Positions 40,988 through 50,324 of a stretch of DNA of 64,000 bases are shown in pieces (the stretch's first letter is position 1; each line of letters opens with the position of its first letter). The notes below the pieces were generated by a model. That model was not told where the DNA came from and did no database searches. It saw nothing but the letters and a program-made list of their open reading frames with translations. The translations under genes were made by a program, and so were the position numbers. Source of the stretch: Gemmatimonadota bacterium (GTDB lineage Bacteria; Gemmatimonadota; Gemmatimonadetes; Longimicrobiales; Gaopeijiaceae). The DNA lies in assembly GCA_030827315.1 (NCBI GenBank), contig JAURER010000001.1:62001-126000 (forward strand). Direction: 5' to 3'.

Positions 40988-41839
40988 CTAGTTGCGTGTG
41001 AAGATCGAGACCCGGACCGAGTCCGAGACCATTCGGCCCAGGGAGTTCAGCACCTCCGAGCCCGTGCGGATGACCACCTCGATCTGCGCGACCTGCTCGT
41101 CGTCGCTCGTCGTGTTGCCGAAGCGGTCGAGATACCTGAACTCGAGCCCATCCGTGTCGGCCAGCGGTCCGGTGACCGGGATGTAGTCGCCGGCGTCGCG
41201 ACGGGCGAGGTACACGTCCCCGTTCATCGTCGTGGTGCCGAAGGTGTAGGCGGAGAAGCTCCGCACGGGGGCGCCGATGCCCACCGAGTCGGCCTCGAAG
41301 AGGGCCCCCTGTCCCTGGAAGGTCAGCTGGATGGCCGGGATGCTGTCGATGGGGCACACGACGTCCGACGAGTCCATGGCGGTGATGCTGGCCGAGATCC
41401 AGGCATCGTCGGAATCGATGTCTTCGTCGTTGTCCGCGAAGACGAACACGGAGTCGCCCGGGGCGAAGCGGTTGGTCCCCCCCATGATCATCAGCGTGTC
41501 CCCGCCCGCGAGGGCGACGTTCTTCACTACCGTGACCTTCGGCTCGCCAGACCAGTCGGTGTCGCAGATGAACGAGAACTTCCTCATCAGGCGCACGCGG
41601 ATGGAGTCGTCGTCCATGGCCAGGATGTCTCCGCCCGATGGGCTGACCTCACGCAGCTCGGCGAAGAGGACCTCCACGGCCATGCGCGTCGCCTGCTGCC
41701 CCGCGATCACCGCGGACTGGGCGGTATACGTGCGCCGGTTGGTGATGAGTATCTGCATCGAGGCCAGCACGACGAGCGATCCGAGCAACGTGACCATGAG
41801 GAGCTCGACGAGGGTGAAGCCGTTGCGTCCGCCGGTCAT
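40988..41839 (-). CDS. PilW-like minor pilin
   Basis: A 283-residue prepilin. The class III signal is clear: GGRNGFTLVELLMVTLLGSLVVLASMQILIT, with cleavage expected after Gly and Phe at +1, Glu at +5. The globular part is Asp/Ser-rich and ends with a region (VAQIEVVIRTGSEVLNSLGRMVSDSVRVSIFTRN) typical of PilW-like proteins. The start ATG overlaps the pilV stop. Minor pilins of this set prime pilus assembly at the inner membrane. Confidence 0.82.
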   Translation of the reverse strand: MTGGRNGFTLVELLMVTLLGSLVVLASMQILITNRRTYTAQSAVIAGQQATRMAVEVLFAELREVSPSGGDILAMDDDSIRVRLMRKFSFICDTDWSGEPKVTVVKNVALAGGDTLMIMGGTNRFAPGDSVFVFADNDEDIDSDDAWISASITAMDSSDVVCPIDSIPAIQLTFQGQGALFEADSVGIGAPVRSFSAYTFGTTTMNGDVYLARRDAGDYIPVTGPLADTDGLEFRYLDRFGNTTSDDEQVAQIEVVIRTGSEVLNSLGRMVSDSVRVSIFTRN

Positions 41840-42267
41840 CGTCGCAGCACCCTGAAGTCGAAGGAGTCGACCCTGACCGGGTCGTTGGTCGGGAAGGTCT
41901 GACCCCCGACCCCGGGTCCGCGCGTCCATATGCGCACGATCTTCGACTGCGGGCCGTCCGGAATCGAGGTCCACCGGAGGTCGAAGGCGCCGATGACGTC
42001 GGTGCCGGACCCGACGTCGTCGTAGGGCAACGCCTGCAGGCGGTCGATGACGGTCTGGAACGCGACGGACCGTTCGGTCATGAGGTCGCCCAGGGTGATC
42101 TGCCGGACGATGTGCGCCGTCGTCGTCGCGAGGCCGAGCACGCCGATGGTGAGGATCAGCATCGCGATGATCACCTCGACGAGCGAGAAGCCCGCTCGGG
42201 GGGACACCACTCGCTCGGGCACGCCCGGAGCGGGATCGAGGCGCGGGGCGCCAGCCCTCGTCGTCAT
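41836..42267 (-). CDS. PilV-like minor pilin
   Basis: A 143-residue prepilin with an unusually long leader of about 25 residues before the cleavage motif RAGFSLVEVIIAMLILTIGVLGLATTTAHIVRQ. The long leader and the helix pattern ending in GLA resemble PilV/PilI proteins. ATGA overlaps join it to the gene before and after. The ORF-track start at 42384 lies inside the upstream gene. Confidence 0.82.
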   Translation of the reverse strand: MTTRAGAPRLDPAPGVPERVVSPRAGFSLVEVIIAMLILTIGVLGLATTTAHIVRQITLGDLMTERSVAFQTVIDRLQALPYDDVGSGTDVIGAFDLRWTSIPDGPQSKIVRIWTRGPGVGGQTFPTNDPVRVDSFDFRVLRR

Positions 42268-42761
42268 CCTACCAGTTGCCCCATGGGAAGCACGAGGACG
42301 CTCGCGGAGTCCGCGCTCAGCCAGAACTGGACGCGAAAGGTGTCGGCGAAGGTTGCCTGACTGGCGGCATTGATCGCGCCCCACGAGCCACAGTTGTAGT
42401 CGGCGTATCCTCGAGGTGTCATGCAGATGACATAGGTCACGTCACCCGGGGTCCGGACGTCGACGTCGAACTGGCGCCGGAAGTGGGTCTGGTCCGACCA
42501 TACCGAGTCGGCGCCGTCCCGCACGAGCAGCGCGACGGAGTCGCCGCTGGCCCAGTTCACCAGAATGACGGTCTCGCCAGACTCAACCGCCTTGGAGCGG
42601 GCCCGCTGGTGGAGCGTCATGTAGGCCTGCTTCGCCCCCTGCACGGCGAACCGGGTCTGGACGTTGCTGAAACTCGACAGCGCGACCCCGGTCAGGATGC
42701 TACCGATCAGGATTACGACGATCAGCTCGATCAGCGTGAATCCGTCTGCTCTGCGCCGCAT
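42264..42761 (-). CDS. GspH/FimT-type pseudopilin
   Basis: First gene of the minor pilin operon, 165 residues. The class III signal reads RRRADGFTLIELIVVILIGSILTGVALSSF, and a FimT/GspH-like region follows (QTRFAVQGAKQAYMTLHQRARSKAVESGETVIL). Cleavage and methylation would be done by PilD, not encoded here. The ATG at 42761 sits beside the basic leader; the ORF-track start 63 bases upstream is not needed. The promoter should lie in the 195-base divergent gap shared with the MFS/spermidine synthase gene. Confidence 0.85.
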   Translation of the reverse strand: MRRRADGFTLIELIVVILIGSILTGVALSSFSNVQTRFAVQGAKQAYMTLHQRARSKAVESGETVILVNWASGDSVALLVRDGADSVWSDQTHFRRQFDVDVRTPGDVTYVICMTPRGYADYNCGSWGAINAASQATFADTFRVQFWLSADSASVLVLPMGQLVG

Positions 42762-42790
42762 GAGTACCGCTCGTGGAAGGACTGAGGCTC

Positions 42791-42851
42791 GCGTCGGCGT
42801 TTCACCAGGCTCCGTGCCACGCACCCCTTCAATATTGATGTAAGCCGACGC
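42791..42851. promoter_or_regulatory. Inverted repeats in the pilin/MFS divergent region
   Basis: GCGTCGGC (42791-42798) is mirrored by GCCGACGC (42844-42851), and between them TCAATATTGA (42829-42838) is a perfect 10-base palindrome in an AT-rich patch. The layout suits regulator binding between two divergent transcription units. No promoter could be assigned with confidence; TGGCACG on the minus strand matches a -24 element but lacks the -12 GC. Confidence 0.35.
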
Positions 42852-42956
42852 GGCTGCAAAGGATTGTTCTCTGTACCGCCCGCCTTGGACGACCGAGACT
42901 TCGGCGCGATCATGGCTCGTCCGCTCGCGATCTCACCCCACGAGGGAAGCCCGGTG

Positions 42957-45900
42957 ACGCGACTTTTCGCCGTGCGATTGGCGTTCTTCCTGTCCGGCGT
43001 CGCCGGACTGGTCTACGAGGTGCTGTGGAGCCGGTACCTCGGACTCTTCGTCGGTCACGGCGCCTATGCGCAGGTGCTGGTGCTGGCCGTCTACCTGGGC
43101 GGCATGGCAGTCGGCGCCCTCGCCGTCGCCGACCTCTCCCGGCGGCTCGCCGAACCGCTGCGCTGGTACGCGGGCGCGGAAGGACTTCTCGCCCTGTCCG
43201 GCGTCGCCTTCCACGTCCTCTTCGTACAGGTTACCGCGCTGAGCTACGACGTGCTCTTCCCGGCCGTCGGAAGCGCGGCGTGGGTCGGCGCCCTCCGGTG
43301 GGGGCTCGCGGGGGCGCTCATCCTGCCGCAGTCGATCGTGCTGGGCGCGACGTTCCCGCTCATGGCCGCCGGACTCGTGCGCCGGGACGCCGGTCGCCCG
43401 GGGGGTGGGGTGGCGCTCGCCTACCTGCTCAACACCGTCGGTGGGGCCGCCGGCGTCCTGCTCGCGGGCTTCTGGCTGATCGGCTGGCTGGGTCTGCCCG
43501 GGACGTCCGCGGCCGCGGCCGTCCTGAACCTGGCCGCCGCCACGCTGGTCTTTGCGTCTCATGGACCCGCCGCGCGAAGCGGTGCCGGGGGCACGGGGGG
43601 GGAACACGCCGATCCGACCGCGCGGGCCGCAGCCGACGGCCGAGGGTCGGGCGGCTTCTCGGGGGCCACTCAACCCGGCCTGCCGGCCGTGCTCCTGACG
43701 GTGGCCCTTCTCACGGCGGTGGCGTCGTTCGCGTACGAGATCGGCTGGATCCGCATGCTGTCCCTGGTGCTGGGCAGCGCCACGCACGCGTTCGAGATCA
43801 TGCTTTCCGCCTTCATCCTCGGGATCGCGCTGGGCGCCTGGGCGATCCGGCGTCGGAGCGATGCGTCCCCGGATCCCGTGCGCCTGCTCGGGCGCGTCCA
43901 GCTGCTCATGGGGCTTGCCGCGCTTCTCTCCCTCCCCGTGTACCTGGCCTCCTTCGACGTGATGGCGTGGATGATCCAGACTCTTCCCGGACGGGAGGGT
44001 GGCTACGCCGCGTTCAACGTCGGGCGCTACGGGCTGAGCCTCGCGGTCATGCTCCCGGCCACGGCCCTGGCCGGCATGACGCTGCCGCTGATCGCGGGCA
44101 CCCTCATGCGGGCGGGGCACGGAGAGCGAACCATCGGGCGGGTCTATGCCTTCAGCACGTTCGGTTCCGTCCTCGGGGTCGGAGTGGCCGGGCTCTTCGC
44201 CCTGCCACTCCTGGGGCTCGAGGGGCTCGTCGCCGCGGGCGCCGCCCTCGACGTGGCGCTCGGGATCTGGCTCCTGGAGCGGTCCGGCCGGTGGAGCGGG
44301 GCGGGAGCGCGGGCGGCCGTGGCGTCGAGCGCGGCCGCGGTGGCCCTCTTCGTCGGGGTCACGGCCCTCGTCGACTTCAATCCCGCCGTCGTGACCCGCG
44401 GGGTGTTCCGGCGCGGCCAAGTCGGTGGAGACGAGGAATGGCTGAGTCTGTATTACCAGGACGGGCGGACGGCGACGGTATCGGCGCACGTCGGTACCTC
44501 GGACGGCGTGATCGTGCTGGCCACGAACGGGAAGCCCGATGCCTCCGTGGGACCCCGCTGGATCATGGACCGCCGCGACACCCTCCCGGTCCTTCCGATT
44601 CCGCAGGGCAGGGACTACACGACGCAGGTGCTCGCGCCGGCGATCACGCTGGCCCACCGACCGGCGGCCCGCTCCGTCGCCAATGTCGGTCACGGCTCGG
44701 GCATCACGACGACCTCGTTGCTTACGAGCCCGGCGGTCGAGCGACTCGTCACCATCGAGATCGAGCCGCTCATGGTGGAGGCGTCGCTCGTCTTCTGGCC
44801 GGCCAACCGGGCCGCCTTCGAGGACCCGCGGGTCTCGTATGCCTTCGACGACGCCCGGTCGTACTTCTCCTATCGCCGGGAGCGCTTCGACCTCCTCTTC
44901 GCCGAACCCAGCAATCCCTGGGTTCGGGGTACGGCCGGCCTCTTCACCCGGGAGTTCTATGAGCGCGTCGCCGATGCGATGGCCGAGGGGGGCGTGCTCG
45001 GCCAGTGGGTGCAGATCTACGAGCTCGACGACGACCTCTTCCTGTCCGTCCTCATGGCGATGGACGGAGTCTTTCCCGCCTGGCGCGCCTACCTCGTGGG
45101 GGACGCCGACGTCGTGATCGTCGCGACCACCGCCGACACGCTGCCCGAGCCGGACTGGTCCGTGGTTGCGACCGAGGGCTTCCGGGAGAGGACAACCGGG
45201 GCTCCGCCCTTCCTGCCGCAGCACATGGAGGCCCTGCTCCTGTTCGAAAGTCGGACGCTTCGCCCCGTGCTCGACCGCGGGGTGCGGGTCAACTCGGACT
45301 TCGATCCGGTGCTCGATCTCGGATCGGAGCGGACCCGGTTCGATCAGGACGCCGCCGCCGGCGCGTACTCCTTCGCGATCAGTCGCGTGGACCTCGGCCG
45401 CCACCTCGCGGGTCGCCGCCTGGACGGCCACGGGTACGCGATCCCCCCGGCCTACGGCCTGGCGTCGGCGCTCCTCTTCGAGCGAGGGAACTGGCTGCGC
45501 GGCGCGGTCGAGGCCGGCGGCGGCATCGCGCCAGAAGAGTTCCCCGAGTGGGAAGAGGAGCTGATCCACCTCCAGACCTTCTTCCTGCTCACGGCCAGCA
45601 GCGTCCAGCTCGGCCGCTGGGAAACCTGGGCGTCGGGCTTCGTCCGTGCGGAAAGTGCGCTGCACTGGGGCACCACCGGGTGGGTGGATCCGACGTTCTA
45701 CCGCAACGTCTACGACTTCCTCGACCGGGGCGAGGCGCCCGTCGAAGCCCGTGCGACCGTCGACCTCATGCACGGATACGCCCTGGGCGACTGGCCGCGC
45801 GTGGCCGCGGCGGCGGACGAGCTCGTCCGCCGCGTGGCGCTGGGGGGGCGCTGGGTGCCACCCGACCTTCTCATGGACGTCGCGGTGCTGGCCTACCTGG

Positions 45901-46028
45901 AAACCGGCCGGGGCGCCGACGCGGTGGACGCCATCGACCGGCTGTCCGAGCGGACGGGTCGCCGGGCCGAGCACCTGCGGACTCGGCTGCTTCGGGCGCT
46001 GGCCGAGGCGGCGGGGGCAGGCGCCTGA
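42957..46028 (+). CDS. Fused MFS-like membrane protein and spermidine synthase-like domain
   Basis: A protein of about 1023 residues. The first 470 hold some 12-14 helices of the kind found in fused MFS/spermidine synthase proteins (LAFFLSGVAGLVYEVLWSRYLGL, YLGGMAVGALAVADLSRR, LILPQSIVLGATFPLMAAG, YLLNTVGGAAGVLLAGF). Residues about 520-760 form a Rossmann methyltransferase-like domain: NGKPDAS, VGHGSGITTTSLL, VTIEIEPLMVEAS, DDARSYF, DLLFAEPSNPW. The last 250 residues are uncharacterised and Ala-rich, perhaps helical repeats. GTG at 42957, six bases after GAGGGA, is the best start; ATG 42912 is possible. Polyamine production is not proven. Confidence 0.85.
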   Translation, partial: TRLFAVRLAFFLSGVAGLVYEVLWSRYLGLFVGHGAYAQVLVLAVYLGGMAVGALAVADLSRRLAEPLRWYAGAEGLLALSGVAFHVLFVQVTALSYDVLFPAVGSAAWVGALRWGLAGALILPQSIVLGATFPLMAAGLVRRDAGRPGGGVALAYLLNTVGGAAGVLLAGFWLIGWLGLPGTSAAAAVLNLAAATLVFASHGPAARSGAGGTGGEHADPTARAAADGRGSGGFSGATQPGLPAVLLTVALLTAVASFAYEIGWIRMLSLVLGSATHAFEIMLSAFILGIALGAWAIRRRSDASPDPVRLLGRVQLLMGLAALLSLPVYLASFDVMAWMIQTLPGREGGYAAFNVGRYGLSLAVMLPATALAGMTLPLIAGTLMRAGHGERTIGRVYAFSTFGSVLGVGVAGLFALPLLGLEGLVAAGAALDVALGIWLLERSGRWSGAGARAAVASSAAAVALFVGVTALVDFNPAVVTRGVFRRGQVGGDEEWLSLYYQDGRTATVSAHVGTSDGVIVLATNGKPDASVGPRWIMDRRDTLPVLPIPQGRDYTTQVLAPAITLAHRPAARSVANVGHGSGITTTSLLTSPAVERLVTIEIEPLMVEASLVFWPANRAAFEDPRVSYAFDDARSYFSYRRERFDLLFAEPSNPWVRGTAGLFTREFYERVADAMAEGGVLGQWVQIYELDDDLFLSVLMAMDGVFPAWRAYLVGDADVVIVATTADTLPEPDWSVVATEGFRERTTGAPPFLPQHMEALLLFESRTLRPVLDRGVRVNSDFDPVLDLGSERTRFDQDAAAGAYSFAISRVDLGRHLAGRRLDGHGYAIPPAYGLASALLFERGNWLRGAVEAGGGIAPEEFPEWEEELIHLQTFFLLTASSVQLGRWETWASGFVRAESALHWGTTGWVDPTFYRNVYDFLDRGEAPVEARATVDLMHGYALGDWPRVAAAADELVRRVALGGRWVPPDLLMDVAVLAYLETGRGADAVDAIDRLSERTGRRAEHLRTRLLRALAEAAGAGA

Positions 46029-46044
46029 GCCGACGCGGGGGCTC

Positions 46045-46066
46045 GGGGTCCGCGAGGCCGGACCCC
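46045..46066. terminator. Bidirectional hairpin between convergent genes
   Basis: GGGGTCCG and CGGACCCC pair perfectly over a 6-base loop. The hairpin lies in the 94-base gap between two converging genes, 16 bases after the MFS fusion stop, and can serve either transcript. No T-run. Confidence 0.5.
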
Positions 46067-46122
46067 TTCGGCGCCGAGCGCCCCGGGTCGAGGAAGAAGG
46101 GGCGCCTCACGCTCGTGACCCC

Positions 46123-47187
46123 TCAGCGCCACGCCTCCACGATGTCCTGGGCGACGAGGCCCAGTGTTGCCTCGAGCTCGAAGAAGTCGCCCTGGTTCTG
46201 GTTCGTGAACACCGCGACGACGGTGGGGCCGCCCTCGTAGAACAGGATGCCGACGTCGTTGCCGGCGATGGGAGGCCAGTCCCCCGTCTTGTGGGCCACA
46301 CCGACCCCCTGCCATCGGACTCGCTGGGGCAGGCGACTGGAATAGAACTGCCCCGAGAGCATGTCGATCATCTCGGCGCTCGCTTCGGCCGAGGCGAGCG
46401 ATCCTCCGAGGATCTCCTCCAGCATCCGAGCCATCTCGCGGGCCGTCGTCCGTCCGAGCCAGCGGGTGGAGTCGCCCTCCAGAACGAAGGAGCGCGCCGA
46501 GGCTTCAGCGTCCGCGGGGAAGCCGCGCTCGAAGACGTCGCGATCGGTGAGCTCGGCGTGTGCGGGGTCCGCGCGGATCCAGACCTCACGGAAGAGATCA
46601 CCCGTGGTCATGCGAAGGCGGGTCTCCGCATATCCACGCCCGGAGAGCAGGGCGTTGACGCGGTCGAGGCCGACCGCGGAGATCATGATGTCGGTCGCCG
46701 TGTTGTCCGACGTGATGATCATCTGGCGCACGAGGTCACGCCGCGTGGGCTGGAGGCCCGGCGCGAAGGTCTGCACGAGTCCGCTGCCGCGTCTGAGCTC
46801 GTCACGCGTGACCGTGTGCCGCGCGTCGAGGTCCAGTCGGCCGGCCTCGTGATCGGCGAATGCCTGAACCATGACGGGAATCTTGATGACCGACAGCGTG
46901 TTCATGGGCAGGTCGGCACGCACGGCGACCTCCCGGCCCGTGGGCAGGTGCTTCGCGTAGAGCGTCGTGACGGCATCGAGCGCGTCGAGGCGCGTCGCGA
47001 GGCGCGACTGCAGCGCGCCGGCATCCGCGCTTCCGGGATCGCCCGACGACGGATTCGTCGCGAAAGCGCCATCGGAGGGAGGCGACCCGCAGCCGCCGAG
47101 CGCGAGGCCCGCGGCGAACAGGGCACACAGGGCGCCGGGGGCAAACCGCCTCCCCCGCGCGGGAGCCGGACGTCTTCGGCGTGGCAT
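46123..47187 (-). CDS. Class A beta-lactamase-like serine hydrolase, lipoprotein
   Basis: A 354-residue protein with a lipoprotein signal (FAAGLALGGC, lipidated Cys33). The penicillin-recognising fold is clear: SxxK at 99-102 (LSVIKIPVM), SDN at 160-162 (ITSDNTATDIMI) and KTG at 300-302 (AHKTGDW). The class A Glu166 block (ExxLN) is not visible at the expected distance after SDN; the stretch there reads MTTGDLFREVW. It may be a true lactamase variant, a PBP-like peptidase or an esterase. It is divergent from the subtilase gene. Antibiotic resistance should not be assumed. Confidence 0.8.
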   Translation of the reverse strand: MPRRRRPAPARGRRFAPGALCALFAAGLALGGCGSPPSDGAFATNPSSGDPGSADAGALQSRLATRLDALDAVTTLYAKHLPTGREVAVRADLPMNTLSVIKIPVMVQAFADHEAGRLDLDARHTVTRDELRRGSGLVQTFAPGLQPTRRDLVRQMIITSDNTATDIMISAVGLDRVNALLSGRGYAETRLRMTTGDLFREVWIRADPAHAELTDRDVFERGFPADAEASARSFVLEGDSTRWLGRTTAREMARMLEEILGGSLASAEASAEMIDMLSGQFYSSRLPQRVRWQGVGVAHKTGDWPPIAGNDVGILFYEGGPTVVAVFTNQNQGDFFELEATLGLVAQDIVEAWR

Positions 47188-47358
47188 CGAGCGATCTTCC
47201 CTGGTCGAGGGCGGGTACGAGGACCGGCAAGCTAGGGTCCGCGGCGGTCGTCCGCGACCGTGCCCCCGCCCGCGCGCGGCACACGGGCCGGCGCAGGTGT
47301 ATCTTCGGTGTCCTCTGGCCTTCGCGTCCTCCCCGATTTCTCCGTCCCTTCGCGTTCC

Positions 47359-49029
47359 ATGTCCCGTCGCGCCGCACTCTTTCCGCTCGCTCTCCTGCTC
47401 GCCGCCTGCGCGTCCGCTACGCCCGCCCCGACCGCGCCTGGCCCGTCGTCTTCCGGGCCTTCCACCGAGGGGGCCTCACCCGACGGGCGCTCCTCGTCCA
47501 GCGCCGCCGCGGTGGCGCCCGCTGCGGTCGAGACCCCCGCGCCGCTCGCCGCTGCCCCCGACGCGTGGCAGCTGCTCGACCTCGAAGGGGACGGCGTCCC
47601 CGGCGTGAGCGCGGCGCGTGCGTACGACGAGCTCCTGGCTGGTCGTGTTCCGGCGCGCACGGTGGTGGTCGCCGTCATCGACGGGGGCGTCGACACCGCG
47701 CACGTCGACCTCCGGGAGAACCTCTGGCGCAACCCTGGCGAGACACCGGGCAACGGACGCGACGACGACGGCAACGGATTCGTCGACGACGTCTACGGCT
47801 GGAACTTCATCGGTGGGGCCGACGGCAGGAACGTCGGTCCCGAGACGATGGAGATCACCCGGCTGTACGCGCGCTGTCGCGACGGCGGCGCACCGCCGGC
47901 GGGGCTGACCTGCGACGAGATCACCGACGCCTACCAGGCGGAGAAGGGCGAGGTCGATCAGACGCTCGAGGTGCTCGACCAGATCGACGCCGCGTACGCG
48001 TTCGCTCTTCCCCTGTTGCGCGGCGCGGGAGCGGGCGACGAGCCTACGGTGGCGAGCGTGGAGGCGCTCCCGGCAGTACGGCCGGATCTCGCCCAGGCCA
48101 AACAGATCTTCCTCCAGCTCGCGGCGGCCGGGATCACCCCCGCCGACATTCCGGAGGCCCGCGAGGCGTACGAGGGACTCCGTGCGTACGGGTTCGACCC
48201 CGACTTCAACCCGCGCACGGTGGTGGGAGACGATCCCGAAGACGGCTCCGACGCCGATTACGGCAACGGGGACGTGATGGGTCCCGACGCCCGCCACGGG
48301 ACGCACGTCTCGGGCATCATCGGCGCGGTGCGCGGCAACGGCATCGGCCTCGATGGGATCGCCTCCGGCGTGCGGATCATGACCGTCCGCGCGGTCCCCG
48401 ACGGGGACGAGCGCGACAAGGACGTGGCCAACGCCATCCGCTACGCGGTCGACAACGGCGCGCACGTCATCAACATGAGCTTCGGCAAGTCGTTCTCGCC
48501 CCAGAAGGAACTCGTCGACGCGGCGGTTCGCTACGCCGACGAGCGGGGTGTGCTCATGATCCACGCGGCCGGCAACGACGGGGAGGACATCGACGTCGAG
48601 GCGAACTTCCCTTCGCCCTTCTACGCCGACGGCGGCCGTGCGGAGCTCTGGATCGAGGTGGGCGCGGCGAACTGGAGCGAGGAGAGCCTCGCAGCGGCCT
48701 TCTCCAACTTCGGGCAGGCGTCGGTCGACGTCTTCGCGCCGGGCGTCGACATCCTGTCGACGGTGCCCGGCGGGGATGTTGAGCGCGAAGACGGAACCAG
48801 CATGGCGTCGCCCGTCGTGACCGGGGTCGCCGCGCTGCTCTTGGCTTACTTTCCGGAGCTCGATGCGGCGGAGGTGCGGCGCATCCTGCTGGAATCCGCC
48901 GTCGACCACGGAGACCAGACGGTGCCGCGGCCGGGTGTCGGTGATCCCGTGCCCTTCGGGACCCTCTCGGTGACGGGTGCGGTGATCAACGCGTACGAGG
49001 CCGTGCGCCGCGCGCTGGAGCGCATGTAA
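47359..49029 (+). CDS. Subtilisin-like (S8) serine protease, lipoprotein
   Basis: Secreted protease of 556 residues with a lipobox signal ([12 protein letters not shown]) followed by a Ala/Pro/Ser-rich spacer. The catalytic triad is complete: Asp in [12 protein letters not shown], His in [12 protein letters not shown] and Ser in [18 protein letters not shown], with the oxyanion Asn in AAGND. About 190 residues lie between Asp and His, an enlarged insertion. The ATG at 47359 is chosen over the longer ORF-track start. It ends 10 bases before arcA, so it may share a transcript with the arginine deiminase genes. Confidence 0.9.
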   Translation: MSRRAALFPLALLLAACASATPAPTAPGPSSSGPSTEGASPDGRSSSSAAAVAPAAVETPAPLAAAPDAWQLLDLEGDGVPGVSAARAYDELLAGRVPARTVVVAVIDGGVDTAHVDLRENLWRNPGETPGNGRDDDGNGFVDDVYGWNFIGGADGRNVGPETMEITRLYARCRDGGAPPAGLTCDEITDAYQAEKGEVDQTLEVLDQIDAAYAFALPLLRGAGAGDEPTVASVEALPAVRPDLAQAKQIFLQLAAAGITPADIPEAREAYEGLRAYGFDPDFNPRTVVGDDPEDGSDADYGNGDVMGPDARHGTHVSGIIGAVRGNGIGLDGIASGVRIMTVRAVPDGDERDKDVANAIRYAVDNGAHVINMSFGKSFSPQKELVDAAVRYADERGVLMIHAAGNDGEDIDVEANFPSPFYADGGRAELWIEVGAANWSEESLAAAFSNFGQASVDVFAPGVDILSTVPGGDVEREDGTSMASPVVTGVAALLLAYFPELDAAEVRRILLESAVDHGDQTVPRPGVGDPVPFGTLSVTGAVINAYEAVRRALERM

Positions 49030-49039
49030 GGGTCGGGCG

Positions 49040-50290
49040 ATGAGCGGCTTTCACGTCGGTTCGGAGGTCGGGCATCTCCGGAAGGTGCTCGTGCACCGTC
49101 CGGGCCTGAGTCTGCAGCGACTGACGCCCTCGAACGCGAGCGAGCTGCTTTTCGACGACGTCCTGTGGGTGGGGAAGGCCGGGGAGGAGCACGATCAATT
49201 CGTGGCCTTGATGCGCGACCGAGGCATCGAGGTCCTCGAGCTTCAGGACCTGCTCGCGGAGACCCTCGAGCACTCGCTCCAGGCGCGCGAGGAGATCGTC
49301 GAGTCGGTGGTGCACGAGCTGACGGTGGGCGTGGGGCTGGCCGACGAGCTGCGTCACTACCTCATGGAGATGGCGTCCCGCCGGCTCGCGCGGCACCTCA
49401 TCGGCGGGCTGGCGGCGACCGAGATGCCGGACTTCGACATGTCGCGCTCCCTGACCGGGCAGATGTACACGAGCAAGGACTTCGTGCTTCCGCCGCTGCC
49501 CAACTCGCTCTTCACGCGCGACTCCTCGTGCTGGATCTACGGGGGTGTGTCGCTCAACCCTATGTATTCGAAGGTCCGGCAGCTCGAGGTGGTCAACGTC
49601 GGAGCGATCTACCGGCACCACCCCGCCTTTGTCGAGGCCCAGTTCGAGTGCTGGTTCCCTCCGGGAGGACGCCGCACGGGCTTCGATCTCGACGACTTCG
49701 GGTACTCGTCGCTCGAGGGCGGCGACGTCATGCCCATCGGCAACGGGACGGTCCTGGTCGGGTGCAGCGAACGCACCACGCCGGTCATGGCGGAGCAGCT
49801 CGCCAAGAGCCTCTTCGCGCAGGGCGCGGCCGACCGCGTGATCGCGTGCCAGATGACGAAGGACCGGGCGCACATGCACCTCGACACCGTCTTCACCTTC
49901 CTCGACCGCGACGCGGTCACGGTCTATCCGACCGTGGTCGACCGGATCGTGGCGTTCAGCCTCCGGCCCGGCGACCGCGAGGGAACGATCGAGGTCACCC
50001 GGGAGCCGGACTTCCTCGACGCGGTCAAGCACGCCCTGGGGATTCGCGAGCTGCGGGTGGTCACCACCGGCGGCGACGAGTACCAGGCGGAACGGGAGCA
50101 GTGGGACGACGGCAACAACGTCGTCGCCCTCGAGCCGGGCGTGGTCGTCGGATATTCCAGGAACGAGTACACGAACCGCAAGCTGCGCAACGCCGGCATC
50201 GAGGTGCTCGAGATCGACGGCGCGGAGCTTGGCCGGGGTCGCGGAGGAGGACATTGTATGACCTGCCCGCTCCTCCGGGATCCGATCTGA
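49040..50290 (+). CDS. arcA: Arginine deiminase
   Basis: Hydrolyses arginine to citrulline and ammonia, the first step of the ADI pathway. The 416-residue product starts with the family block [18 protein letters not shown] and contains the substrate loops [22 protein letters not shown] and [14 protein letters not shown] (catalytic His). It ends with the nucleophile Cys406 in [10 protein letters not shown]. It sits directly before arcB and arcC in one direction, so the whole ATP-yielding pathway is together. No arginine/ornithine antiporter (arcD) is present. Confidence 0.95.
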   Translation: MSGFHVGSEVGHLRKVLVHRPGLSLQRLTPSNASELLFDDVLWVGKAGEEHDQFVALMRDRGIEVLELQDLLAETLEHSLQAREEIVESVVHELTVGVGLADELRHYLMEMASRRLARHLIGGLAATEMPDFDMSRSLTGQMYTSKDFVLPPLPNSLFTRDSSCWIYGGVSLNPMYSKVRQLEVVNVGAIYRHHPAFVEAQFECWFPPGGRRTGFDLDDFGYSSLEGGDVMPIGNGTVLVGCSERTTPVMAEQLAKSLFAQGAADRVIACQMTKDRAHMHLDTVFTFLDRDAVTVYPTVVDRIVAFSLRPGDREGTIEVTREPDFLDAVKHALGIRELRVVTTGGDEYQAEREQWDDGNNVVALEPGVVVGYSRNEYTNRKLRNAGIEVLEIDGAELGRGRGGGHCMTCPLLRDPI

Positions 50291-50324
50291 TCCCCTTCCA
50301 GAGACCCTTTCCGAGAACCGAAAC

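Noticed and set aside
42800-42830. Minus-strand TGGCACGGAGCCTGGT as sigma-54 promoter of the pilin operon
   Set aside because: The -24 element is perfect but the -12 dinucleotide is GG rather than GC, so the match fails at an invariant place.
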